Assembly (NCBI GenBank): GCA_030446625.1
Contig: JAUJMY010000003.1
Span: 1 to 64,000 of the forward strand
Source: Gaiellaceae bacterium
Lineage (GTDB): Bacteria > Actinomycetota > Thermoleophilia > Gaiellales > Gaiellaceae
Length of the DNA: 64,000 nucleotides
Reading direction: 5' to 3'
This document shows, piece after piece, positions 44,875-52,081 of the stretch (positions are counted from its first letter, which is position 1; every line of letters starts with the position of its first letter). The notes below the pieces were generated by a model, which worked only from the letters and a program-made list of their open reading frames with translations, was not told the origin of the DNA and searched no databases. The translations under genes were made by a program, and so were the position numbers.

Positions 44875-45645
44875 GTGGCAGAGGTCGAGACGACGCGGGA
44901 CGGAGGCGTGCTGACGATCACGCTCAACCGGCCGGACGTGCTGAACGCGTTCGACTCCGCGATGCACCGCGCGCTCGCAGCGGCGCTGAAGGAGGCGCGG
45001 GACCCGGAGGTGCGCGCCGTCGTGCTCACGGGTGCGGGGCGCGGGTTCTGCGTCGGCCAGGACCTGACCGAGTTCCGCGACGCGCCCGGCGACATCGGTG
45101 AGCGGCTGCGCCGGAACTACCACCCGAACATCCTCGCGCTCCGCGCGCTCGAGAAGCCCGTGCTCGCCGCGGTGAACGGTCCCGCCGCAGGTGCGGGGCT
45201 TTCGCTCGCGAGCGCCTGCGACCTGCGGATCGCCGCCGACAACGCGAGCTTCGTCCCGGCGTTCATCGGCATCGGGCTCGTGCCCGACTCCGGGGGGTCG
45301 TTCTTCGTCGCGCGGCTCCTCGGTCACGCGCGCGCGTTCGAGTGGATGACGTCGAACCGCAAACTCACGGCCGCGGAGGCGCACGCGTGGGGGCTCGTGT
45401 CGGAGGTCGTCGAGGCCGACGCGTTCGCGGCGCGCGCGGCCGAGCTCGCCGCGACGCTCGCCGCGGCGCCGACGCGCGGGATCGCGATGACGAAGCGCCT
45501 CTTCGACGCGGCCGCGACCTCGACGCTCGAGGAGCAGCTCGAGCTGGAGGCTCAGCTCCAGGCGGCGGCGACGCGCACCGACGACTTCGCAGAAGGCGTC
45601 TCCGCCTTCCTAACCAAGCGCCCGCCGGAGTTCCGCGGCTCCTAG
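44875..45645 (+). CDS. paaG: enoyl-CoA isomerase, PaaG-like
   Basis: 256 residues from GTG 44875 with strong [32 protein letters not shown] lacks the hydratase Glu, while FIGIGLVPDSGGSFFVARLLG carries the catalytic Asp of PaaG-type isomerases. It converts ring 1,2-epoxyphenylacetyl-CoA to the oxepin. Its TAG overlaps the stop of the convergent Sec-containing gene (CTAG). Confidence 0.88.
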   Translation: MAEVETTRDGGVLTITLNRPDVLNAFDSAMHRALAAALKEARDPEVRAVVLTGAGRGFCVGQDLTEFRDAPGDIGERLRRNYHPNILALRALEKPVLAAVNGPAAGAGLSLASACDLRIAADNASFVPAFIGIGLVPDSGGSFFVARLLGHARAFEWMTSNRKLTAAEAHAWGLVSEVVEADAFAARAAELAATLAAAPTRGIAMTKRLFDAAATSTLEEQLELEAQLQAAATRTDDFAEGVSAFLTKRPPEFRGS

Positions 45646-45863
45646 CGCGCGCGGAGCGCGTCGAGGACCTCGCGCTCCTCCGGGAAGCGCCCCTCGCTCT
45701 GCTTCGAGAACACGAGCTCGCCATCCGCGAGCACGTCGAACTGCGCGTGTCCGCCCGCGGCGATCGTCGCGTCGAACCCGCTCTCCTTCAACGCGGCCGC
45801 GAGACTCGCGGCTTGAACGTCATACCCGCTTCAGACGGGGCAGTAGTAGATCTCTATGCGCAC
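45642..45863 (-). CDS. Rdx/SelW-family selenoprotein with in-frame TGA (Sec)
   Basis: 74 codons from GTG 45863 to TAG 45642, interrupted only by TGA at 45833-45831 (codon 11). It reads RIEIYYCPV-U-SGYDV, then AALKESGFDATIAAGG, QFDVLADGELVFSK and GRFPEEREVLDALRAR. This is the compact thioredoxin-like Rdx (SelW/SelT/SelH) fold with Sec in its CxxU redox motif. A perfect 7-bp hairpin with GUC loop starts 18 nt after UGA (45812-45796), fitting bacterial SECIS geometry. TACCGT lies 8 nt before the start. It follows paaD by 40 bp on the same strand. Alternatives: a Cys codon misread as TGA, or a pseudogene; the intact 62 codons after TGA argue against decay. Confidence 0.78.
45796..45812 (-). promoter_or_regulatory. 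candidate bacterial SECIS hairpin
   Basis: On the minus strand GCCGCGA-GUC-UCGCGGC, a perfect stem with a small loop starting with G-U, beginning 18 nt after the UGA of the Rdx gene. SelB-dependent Sec insertion in bacteria needs a hairpin at about this distance with conserved G/U in the loop. Confidence 0.6.
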
Positions 45864-45903
45864 CGGACCAAACGGTACCGGCTCGGGCGGCGCCCGGAGG
45901 CGA

Positions 45904-46389
45904 TCAGATCGTCTTGAACTGCTCGAAGGGCTGCCTGCAGCCCGTGCAGTAGCGGAGCGAGCGGCACGGTGTCGGGCCGAAGATGTTCTCGAGCCGCGTC
46001 TCCGTCGAGCCGCAGTACGGGCAGCGGAAGGCGCCGGTCTGGAGCTGGACGAGCGTCGTCGCGCCGGCCGCGCGTGGCGAGGGCGGCGCGAACCCGGCAG
46101 CGCGCAGCTTCTCGCGACCTTCGGGGGTGATGCGGTCGGTCGACCACGAATCGTCGAGCACGACCTCGATCTCGGGCTCGGCGCCGAGCGCGTGGAGCCG
46201 CTCCGACATCGCGTCCCGCATCACCTCCAGCGCGGGGCAGCCGAGGAACGTCGGCGTGAAGCTCACGCGCACGCGCCTTCCGTCGACGTCGACGTCGCGG
46301 ATCACGCCGAGGTCGACGAGCGAGATCACCGGGATCTCCGGATCGGGAACCTCGGCCAGCGCCTCCCACACGCGCTCGCTGGTTACCAC
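45904..46389 (-). CDS. paaD: phenylacetyl-CoA epoxidase subunit PaaD
   Basis: 161 residues from GTG 46389, overlapping the paaC end by 7 bp. VPDPEIPVISLVDLGVIRDV is the MIP18/DUF59 N terminus; the C-terminal zinc-ribbon has CPYC and CTGC pairs with a further Cys in PCRSL. PaaD helps mature the epoxidase, probably its metal centre. A SelW-like gene follows 40 bp later. Confidence 0.9.
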   Translation of the reverse strand: MVTSERVWEALAEVPDPEIPVISLVDLGVIRDVDVDGRRVRVSFTPTFLGCPALEVMRDAMSERLHALGAEPEIEVVLDDSWSTDRITPEGREKLRAAGFAPPSPRAAGATTLVQLQTGAFRCPYCGSTETRLENIFGPTPCRSLRYCTGCRQPFEQFKTI

Positions 46390-47027
46390 TGCGCCCCCGC
46401 CGGCTCGCTCCGGCGCACCATCGTCATCTCGTCCCACAGCTCGCGCAGCGCGTCGGTGTGGGCGTCGCGCTCGACCGCCGGCACCTCGGGCCGCCCGACG
46501 AGGGCCGCGAGCTCCGCACGAAGCTCCGGGTCGACGACGCCGAGCGCGGACGGCCACAGCTCGTCGACCGCTTCCTGGAACCGCGCCTCGTCGCGCAGGC
46601 GCGCGAACCACATGTCGGCGTGCATGCGGTGGTACGCCTCCTCGCGGTCGATCTTCGCGGCGAGGCCGGCGAGGTCTTCGTCGCCTCCGCGCCGCAGAGC
46701 CGCTAGGCGGATCCAGTCGGCCGCCTCGTACAGCCAGTGCCGCGCGATCGTCTTCGCCCAGTCGTCCACGAGGCGGAGCTCGACGAGCGGCGCGCACCGG
46801 TACTCGCCTGGCTGGCGGTCCAGCGCGAGCTCGTCCGCCGTCGTTCCGAGCTCGCGCGCGACGAGCTGGTAGAGCGCCCGCGCGTGGCCGATCTCGTTCT
46901 GCGCGATCGACGAGAACGCGACGTCCTCCTCGAGGAAGGGCGCGATCCCGGTCCACTCGGAGTTGCGCCAGCCAAGGACCAACTCGTCGTCGGCGATCTC
47001 CAGCAGGCGCTCGTGGAGATGACGCAT
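46383..47027 (-). CDS. paaC: phenylacetyl-CoA epoxidase subunit PaaC
   Basis: 214 residues from ATG 47027 with RBS GGGGGAGG. Ferritin-like helices LLEIADDELVLGWRNSEW and SSIAQNEIGHARALYQLV are conserved. PaaC is the structural, non-catalytic partner of PaaA. The ATG overlaps the stop of a 34-aa ORF (TGATG), implying coupled translation. Confidence 0.92.
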   Translation of the reverse strand: MRHLHERLLEIADDELVLGWRNSEWTGIAPFLEEDVAFSSIAQNEIGHARALYQLVARELGTTADELALDRQPGEYRCAPLVELRLVDDWAKTIARHWLYEAADWIRLAALRRGGDEDLAGLAAKIDREEAYHRMHADMWFARLRDEARFQEAVDELWPSALGVVDPELRAELAALVGRPEVPAVERDAHTDALRELWDEMTMVRRSEPAGAQW

Positions 47028-47131
47028 CAAGCCTCCCCCCTGGGAAAAGTGCGTCGCGTAAGCGCGTCGCACTCTTCGCAACGAGGCTCGTCGTCAGCGA
47101 TCTCGAGCAGCTGCCGTGCGCGCTCGCTCAC
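47027..47131 (-). CDS. 34-residue CxxC small protein between paaB and paaC
   Basis: GTG 47131 with near-perfect RBS AAGGAGG at good spacing. The product is SERARQLLEIADDEPR-CEEC-DALTRRTFPRGEA with one CxxC. It starts inside paaB and its TGA shares a base with the paaC ATG, so it is coupled on both sides. LLEIADDE also occurs at the PaaC N terminus, so the ORF may derive from a duplicated paaC start. It may be a real microprotein (metal or thiol) or only a coupling device. Confidence 0.55.
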   Translation of the reverse strand: MSERARQLLEIADDEPRCEECDALTRRTFPRGEA

Positions 47132-47381
47132 GCGCCTCCTTCAGCTTGTCGCGCAGGGAGTAGCCGTCGACGCGGTGGTAGTTGCGCTCGAGCTCGTCCA
47201 CGAAGTCGTGCACCTCGAGGATCGCCTGGCGCGGCACGACCCACAGCCCGACGGACTCGCCGCGCCGGCCGTACTGCTCGCGCGCGTACGCCTCCGCGAA
47301 GGCCTGGTCGGGCGCCGCGATCGCACCAGCGTGCGCGTACGGCTGCCCCTTTCGCTCCTGCCGGAAGACCTCGTAGACCAT
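47094..47381 (-). CDS. paaB: phenylacetyl-CoA epoxidase subunit PaaB
   Basis: 95 residues from ATG 47381, overlapping the paaA stop as TGATG. VYEVFRQERKGQPYAHAGAI and YGRRGESVGLWVVPRQAI are typical PaaB. Small bridging subunit of the epoxidase complex. Confidence 0.93.
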   Translation of the reverse strand: MVYEVFRQERKGQPYAHAGAIAAPDQAFAEAYAREQYGRRGESVGLWVVPRQAILEVHDFVDELERNYHRVDGYSLRDKLKEARERARTAAARDR

Positions 47382-48283
47382 CAAGCCGCTTCGGCGAGGA
47401 CGGTCTGCCGCACCCATGCAGAGTTCTCGCGTGCGAGCCGGCGGAAGTCGAGCCGCTCCTGCGAACGCGGTCCGTGCCCGGTGACGACGCTGCGCAACTC
47501 GTCCCAGTCGGGCTCCGTGTAGTGCCAGACGCCCGTCTTCTCGTCCTTGCGCAGGTTCGCGTCCGGCACCGTCAGGCCGAGCTCCCAGATCTGCGGCACG
47601 TATCCGTCCAGGAACTGCTGGCGTGCGTCCTCGTTCCCCTGGCTCTTGATCCGCCAGACGTACATCGGGTCCTCCTCAGCGCGGATCGGGTTCCCGTGGA
47701 ACTGCATCAGCGGGCCCCACCAGCGGTCGAGCGCCTCCTGAACGAGCTCGCGCTGCGCGTCGCTTCCGTTCATCAGCGTGAGGACGACGTCGCGGCCGTG
47801 AAGGATGTGGAACGACTCCTCCCAGCAGATCTTCTTCATGATCCTCGCGTATGGCGCGTACGAGCACTTGAGGAGCGCCTTCTGGCTGATGATCGCGGCC
47901 GCGTCGACGAGCCACGCGATCACACCGACGTCGCCCCAGGTCTTCGTCGGGTAGTGGAAGACGTTGTGGAACTTCGCGCGGCCGGAGATCAGGTCTTCGA
48001 GGCACTGCTCGCGGGGCTTCCCGAGGTCCTCGACGACCCGGTAGATGAGCTGCGCGTGGCCGACCTCGTCCTGCACCTTCGCCGTCAGCGCCAGCTTTCG
48101 CTGAAGCGTCGGCGCGCGCAGGATCCACTCGCGCTCGGGGAGGACGCCCATGAGCTCCGAGTTGCCGTGCATCTCGATGAACTTGATCAGCTTGGCGCGG
48201 TAGTCGTCCGGCATCCAGTCACCCGACTCCACCTGGCCGCCGCCCTGCACGTACTCGAGAAACGCCTGCTCCCGCGGCTCCAT
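47381..48283 (-). CDS. paaA: phenylacetyl-CoA epoxidase catalytic subunit PaaA
   Basis: 300 residues from ATG 48283 with RBS GGAGGAGGAG. Diiron ligands sit in KVQDEVGHAQLIY and CWEESFHILHGRDVV (two ExxH motifs); GVLPEREWILRAPTLQRK is a family block. With PaaC it epoxidises phenylacetyl-CoA using O2. First gene of paaA-paaB-ORF34-paaC-paaD; paaE (reductase) is not present in the window. Preceded by the likely PaaR operator. Confidence 0.96.
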   Translation of the reverse strand: MEPREQAFLEYVQGGGQVESGDWMPDDYRAKLIKFIEMHGNSELMGVLPEREWILRAPTLQRKLALTAKVQDEVGHAQLIYRVVEDLGKPREQCLEDLISGRAKFHNVFHYPTKTWGDVGVIAWLVDAAAIISQKALLKCSYAPYARIMKKICWEESFHILHGRDVVLTLMNGSDAQRELVQEALDRWWGPLMQFHGNPIRAEEDPMYVWRIKSQGNEDARQQFLDGYVPQIWELGLTVPDANLRKDEKTGVWHYTEPDWDELRSVVTGHGPRSQERLDFRRLARENSAWVRQTVLAEAA

Positions 48284-48294
48284 CCGCTCCTCCT

Positions 48295-48314
48295 CCTACC
48301 GAACGGTCGTTAGG
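48295..48314. promoter_or_regulatory. palindromic operator between paaA and the TetR gene
   Basis: CCTACCGAAC/GGTCGTTAGG: arms match at 8 of 10 positions after reversal, typical of TetR-family sites. It overlaps TAGGCT (48311-48316), a -10 box for the regulator, and lies 12 bp before the paaA start. Confidence 0.6.
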
Positions 48315-48323
48315 CTCCAGTGT

Positions 48324-48914
48324 ATCGCCACCCGACGCTCGGAGCTAACCCGCCAGGCCGCGCGCCTCTTCGCCGAGCGCGGCTACCACGGCACGTCGAT
48401 CGGAGACCTGGCCGACGCGCTCGGCGTGCAGAAGGCGACGGTGTACACCTACATCACTTCGAAGCAGGACCTGCTCTACCGGACGATGCGCGAGGGCGCG
48501 GATGCGTTCCACGCCGCGCTCGACCGGCTTCCGGAGGACGGCCCCGCGAGCGAGAAGATCCGCCTCGCGCTTCGCGCGCACCTGCGCGTCGTCGCGGAGC
48601 AGCTCGACGTCGCGACCGTCTTCGTCCGCGAGTGGCGGTACCTCGAGGGCGCGCGGCGCGACGAGATCGTCGCCGAGCGGCGGCGCTACGAGGAGCGCGT
48701 TCGCGCGCTCTTTCGAGAAGGGCGCGACCTGGGCGAGCTGCGGTCGGACCTCGACGAGGCGACGGCTGCGCTTCTCGCGCTCTCCGCCGCGAACTGGGCG
48801 TACACGTGGCTCGTGCCGGGGCGAGACACGGACGAGCTCGCGGACCGCTTCCACGCGCTGCTCCTAGACGGCATGCGCGGGTACGCGACGCCTCCGCAAG
48901 CCCGCGCGGGTTGA
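48324..48914 (+). CDS. TetR-family regulator, PaaR-like
   Basis: About 196 residues. RSELTRQAARLFAERGYHG / TSIGDLADALGVQKATVYTYI is the TetR helix-turn-helix; the C-terminal part is an all-helical ligand domain. The frame has no ATG/GTG/TTG before the helix: the first codon at leaderless distance from TAGGCT is ATC 48324, while GTG 48320 is out of frame by one. Either the start is non-canonical or one base is wrong at 48320-48326. It probably senses an aryl-CoA and represses paaABCD. Confidence 0.78.
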   Translation: MATRRSELTRQAARLFAERGYHGTSIGDLADALGVQKATVYTYITSKQDLLYRTMREGADAFHAALDRLPEDGPASEKIRLALRAHLRVVAEQLDVATVFVREWRYLEGARRDEIVAERRRYEERVRALFREGRDLGELRSDLDEATAALLALSAANWAYTWLVPGRDTDELADRFHALLLDGMRGYATPPQARAG

Positions 48915-48993
48915 GCGGCCGCCGAGCGAAGCCCGGCGGCCTCTACGCGGCATCGCAAGCGACGCCTCAGTCGACGGCATGCGCGGGTACGCG
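48867..48993. repeat. 21-nt direct repeat at the tetR 3' end and downstream
   Basis: An identical 21-nt stretch starting GACGGCATGCGCGGG occurs at 48867-48887 (inside tetR) and 48973-48993 (after it), pointing to a small local duplication. Between them lies the third REP-like palindrome. Confidence 0.7.
48921..48937. repeat. REP-like palindrome, copy 3
   Basis: GCCGAGC-GAA-GCCCGGC, one mismatch from the copy at 211-227, intergenic after tetR. Confidence 0.5.
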
Positions 48994-49008
48994 GGCGCCG
49001 AGTCGCGC

Positions 49009-49034
49009 GGCGAGGGTGCGGTCGCACCCTCGCC
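49009..49034. terminator. bidirectional hairpin
   Basis: GGCGAGGGTGCG/CGCACCCTCGCC, a 12-bp perfect stem with a 2-nt loop, between the convergent ends of tetR and the membrane-protein gene. Confidence 0.6.
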
Positions 49035-49047
49035 GCAGTGGCCTGAT

Positions 49048-49686
49048 CTATGCGCGCACTGCGCCCGCGCCCGCCTCGAGGTCCTCGCGCTCGTAGTCGG
49101 CGAGGTTCGGGCGTGAGCCGAGCCACCAGCCGAGGATCGCCGCGAGCAGCGTGAGCAGCATCCCGAGCGCGAGCGCCCAGCCGCCCCACGAGATCGCGTC
49201 GGCGGCCTGTCCCGCGTCGCCGCCGCCGGTCGCCCCCTGCGCGTCCTGCGGATCCGCGCGGCGCAGCGCCGCGCCGAGCAGCCCGAGCGAGCCGATCGCG
49301 CCGAGGATCGCGCTGCCGACGGTCGTCAGCCCCCACGAGGTGATGCCGTGGTAGACGGCGGAGCCGGTCGAGCGCCACCTGCTGAAGCGGCCGCCGATGA
49401 ACGTGCCGGCGAGCGTGCCAAGGAGCGCCGAGATCACCGTCCACGTCCCGACCGCCGTTGAGATCGTCCCCTCGTCGCCGCCGTCGTCGCCCGCCTCGAT
49501 TCCGGCCGCCGCGCCGAGCGTCACGAGCAGGATCGTCAGCCCGACACCCGAGATGACGGAGGCCCACACCGCTCCCCAGTCGATGTCGCCGAACCAGCCG
49601 CGCCCGCCGCTCGTCCTGCCGCGCGTGGTCCCCGCGCTGCGGCCGTACGAGACGCGTTCCCTATCCGTATCCGGATCCAGCACCAT
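49048..49686 (-). CDS. multi-span membrane protein of unknown function
   Basis: 212 residues from ATG 49686 (RBS AGGGGG). The N-terminal 40 residues are hydrophilic and Gly/Arg-rich. Spans at about 47-68, 88-106, 122-148 and 175-195, with a Gly/Asp-rich loop between. The C-terminal tail is acidic. The TWTVISALLGTLAGTFIGGRFS style resembles DUF-type actinobacterial envelope proteins; no function is assigned. Confidence 0.72.
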   Translation of the reverse strand: MVLDPDTDRERVSYGRSAGTTRGRTSGGRGWFGDIDWGAVWASVISGVGLTILLVTLGAAAGIEAGDDGGDEGTISTAVGTWTVISALLGTLAGTFIGGRFSRWRSTGSAVYHGITSWGLTTVGSAILGAIGSLGLLGAALRRADPQDAQGATGGGDAGQAADAISWGGWALALGMLLTLLAAILGWWLGSRPNLADYEREDLEAGAGAVRA

Positions 49687-49802
49687 CGCGTAGTCCCCCT
49701 GAGGTGTCGATGAACACTGAGCCTGCCCGTTCGCGCTCCGGCGCAATCGTCCTGCGGCGCTCCGCTGTAAGCTGCGCGGTAAACGCTCGTATCCTGGCGC
49801 TC

Positions 49803-50675
49803 GTGCGGCGCGTGCTGATCGTGAACCCGTTCGCGAGCGCCGTCGACGAGGAGCGGACGCACGCGGTCGCGGCCGCTCTTCGTTGCGCCGAGATCGCGCG
49901 GACGGAGCACCGGGGGCACGCGACGGAGCTCGCGCGCGAGGCGTGCGTGCACGCGGACGAGCTGTACGTCTTCTCGGGCGACGGCGGCTACAACGAGGTC
50001 CTCAACGGGGTCGACGCCGAGACCCCCATCGGCTTCGTGCCCGGAGGCGGGACGAGTGTCCTGCCGCGGGCGCTCGGGCTTCCGCGCGATCCGGTGCGCG
50101 CAGCGCGCCGGCTCGCGCAGGGACGGACCCGGCGCATCTCGGTGGGGCGCGTGAACGGCCGCCGCTTCGGGTTCGGCGCCGGGATCGGTCTCGACGCCGA
50201 GCTCGTCCGGCGCGTCGACGCGCTCGGGCGGAGCGGGAGCGGAAAGCGGGCGGGCGATGTCCGCTTCGCGCTCGTCGCGCTGCGGCTGCTCGGCGAGCAC
50301 CGCGGCCGGTTCGCGCCGGCACTCGAGCTCGAAGGTCTCGGCCGCGCGGCGTTCGCGCTCGTCGCGAACTGCGACCCGTACTCGTACGCGGGGCCGCTCG
50401 CGCTGCACGTCGCTCCGGAGGCGCGCTTCGAGCGCGGGCTCGACGTCGTCGCGCCCGTGGAGGTCGGGCCTGCGTCGCTGCCGCGCCTCGCGACGTACCT
50501 CGTGCTCGGCCGCGGCCAGGCGCGCGCGCGCGACGTTCTCTACCGACACGACCTCGACTCGCTCGAGGTCCGCTGCGACCGACCGCTGCCGCTCCAGGTC
50601 GACGGAGAGGATCTCGGCGACGTCACGGCGGCGTCGATCTCGTGCGAGCGTGGCGCCGTGACGGTACTCGTATAG
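49803..50675 (+). CDS. diacylglycerol/lipid kinase family protein
   Basis: 290 residues from GTG 49803; TATCCT (49790-49795) lies 7 nt before, so leaderless; longer starts upstream are rejected. VLIVNPFAS, the ATP-site GDGGYNEVLNG and PGGGTSVLPRALGLP match the DAGK catalytic domain. It phosphorylates diacylglycerol or a related lipid at the membrane. Followed after 2 bp by the DUF4129-like gene. Confidence 0.9.
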   Translation: MRRVLIVNPFASAVDEERTHAVAAALRCAEIARTEHRGHATELAREACVHADELYVFSGDGGYNEVLNGVDAETPIGFVPGGGTSVLPRALGLPRDPVRAARRLAQGRTRRISVGRVNGRRFGFGAGIGLDAELVRRVDALGRSGSGKRAGDVRFALVALRLLGEHRGRFAPALELEGLGRAAFALVANCDPYSYAGPLALHVAPEARFERGLDVVAPVEVGPASLPRLATYLVLGRGQARARDVLYRHDLDSLEVRCDRPLPLQVDGEDLGDVTAASISCERGAVTVLV

Positions 50676-50677
50676 GC

Positions 50678-51565
50678 ATGGGACGCCTCCTCGCCCGCCC
50701 CGGCCTCGCCCGAGCCGCCGTGCTCGGCGGTGCCGTCGCGCTGCTCCTCCTGGTCGTCGGGATCGCGAGCCGCGACCGCGACGGAACCGACGGCGGCGAC
50801 GGACGGACGGGCGCGATCCCGATCGCGGTGCTCGACTACGCGGTCACTCTCGTCCTGCTCTTCCTCCTCGTCGGAGCAGGCGTCATCGTCTGGGCGCTGA
50901 CGGCGCGAGGCGGCGGCGACCTCTCGCCGGTCCGGCGCTGGCGCGCGCGCGAGATGCTCGTCCTCGCCGCGGCCTGCGCCCTCCTGCTCGTCGCCGCGCA
51001 AGGCATGAGGAGGCCCCAGCCGCCGCCGCCCGACGAGCACGTGTTCGGCTCGGAGCAGCAGGCCGAGACGCTGCCGCAACCCCCGCAGGCACAGGCGCAG
51101 CCCGCCCCCGAGGAGCGCGGGGTGCGCTTCAAGTGGGAGGTCTTCGCCGCCGCCGGCGCGCTCGGCGTCGGGATCGTCGGCGTGTACCTCGTCCGGCGAC
51201 GCCGCGCCCCGGCGCATCCACCCCAGCGGGACGTGACGGTCGCCGACGAGCTGACGTCGGCCGTGAGCGACGCGATCGACGACCTCGAGCAGGAGCGCGA
51301 CGCTCGGCGTGCCGTGATCGCGGCGTACGCGCGGATGGAGGCGACGCTCGGCGAGCACGGGTTCCCGCGCCGACCGTCGGAGGCGCCGCTCGAGTACCTC
51401 TCGCGCGTGCTGCTCGCGCTGCGCGTGCGAGCGGCCGCGGTCCTCGATCTGACCGACCTCTTCGAGCGCGCGAAGTTCAGTCGGCACACGATCGACGCGG
51501 AGATGAAGCGCGAGGCGATCGCGGCGCTCGTCGCGGTCCGCGACGACCTGCGGGCGGCCTCGTGA
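50678..51565 (+). CDS. membrane protein with DUF4129-like C terminus
   Basis: 295 residues. Spans near 13-31, 50-72, 92-108 and 150-168; a Pro/Gln-rich extracytoplasmic segment (QPPQAQAQPAPEE). The C-terminal cytoplasmic RAVIAAYARMEATLGEHGFP and SEAPLEYLSRVLLAL fit DUF4129, which commonly accompanies MoxR-DUF58 operons. Role unknown, probably envelope or secreted-protein maturation. Confidence 0.8.
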   Translation: MGRLLARPGLARAAVLGGAVALLLLVVGIASRDRDGTDGGDGRTGAIPIAVLDYAVTLVLLFLLVGAGVIVWALTARGGGDLSPVRRWRAREMLVLAAACALLLVAAQGMRRPQPPPPDEHVFGSEQQAETLPQPPQAQAQPAPEERGVRFKWEVFAAAGALGVGIVGVYLVRRRRAPAHPPQRDVTVADELTSAVSDAIDDLEQERDARRAVIAAYARMEATLGEHGFPRRPSEAPLEYLSRVLLALRVRAAAVLDLTDLFERAKFSRHTIDAEMKREAIAALVAVRDDLRAAS

Positions 51566-52077
51566 GGCAGATCGTCTCGCGCCTCGCGCTCGCGGCCGTC
51601 CTCGTCGCCGCGATCGCAGGCGTCATCGCCGTGCTCCTGCCCGGCCGGCGCCCGCTTCTCGTCGACGTCCTCCCGCTCGTTCTCTGCGCGCTCGCGCTCC
51701 TCGCGCTCGTCCGGGTCGCCCTGCTCGTCTCCCGCGAGCGCCCGCAGCTCTTCGACGCCGCGCTCGGGGAGCGCCCCCCAAGGACGGAAGCGATCGCCGA
51801 GCTCGCGGGACTGGAGCGCTCGCTGACGCTCTCCGAGGCGGCCACGTTCGACCTGCACTTCCGCGTGCGCCCGATCCTCCGCGAGATCGCCGCGCACCGC
51901 CTCGCAACGCGCCACGGCGTCGACCTCGACGCCGACAGCGAGCGGGCGCGCGCGCTACTCGGAGAGGACGCATGGGAGCTGGTGCGCGCAAATCGCGAGC
52001 GGCCGCCCGCGGCGTTCGCCCCGGGAATGCCGACGGCGGAGCTGCGGCGCGTGGTCGAGCGGCTTGAGGCACTCTAG
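51562..52077 (+). CDS. membrane-anchored protein of the MoxR cluster
   Basis: 171 residues from GTG 51562 (GTGA overlap). Two N-terminal spans (LALAAVLVAAIAGVIAVLL; VLPLVLCALALLALVRVALLV), then a cytoplasmic helical domain (RSLTLSEAATFDLHFRVRPILREIAAHRL). Found beside MoxR and DUF58 genes; no function assigned. Confidence 0.72.
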   Translation: MRQIVSRLALAAVLVAAIAGVIAVLLPGRRPLLVDVLPLVLCALALLALVRVALLVSRERPQLFDAALGERPPRTEAIAELAGLERSLTLSEAATFDLHFRVRPILREIAAHRLATRHGVDLDADSERARALLGEDAWELVRANRERPPAAFAPGMPTAELRRVVERLEAL

Positions 52078-52081
52078 GCGG

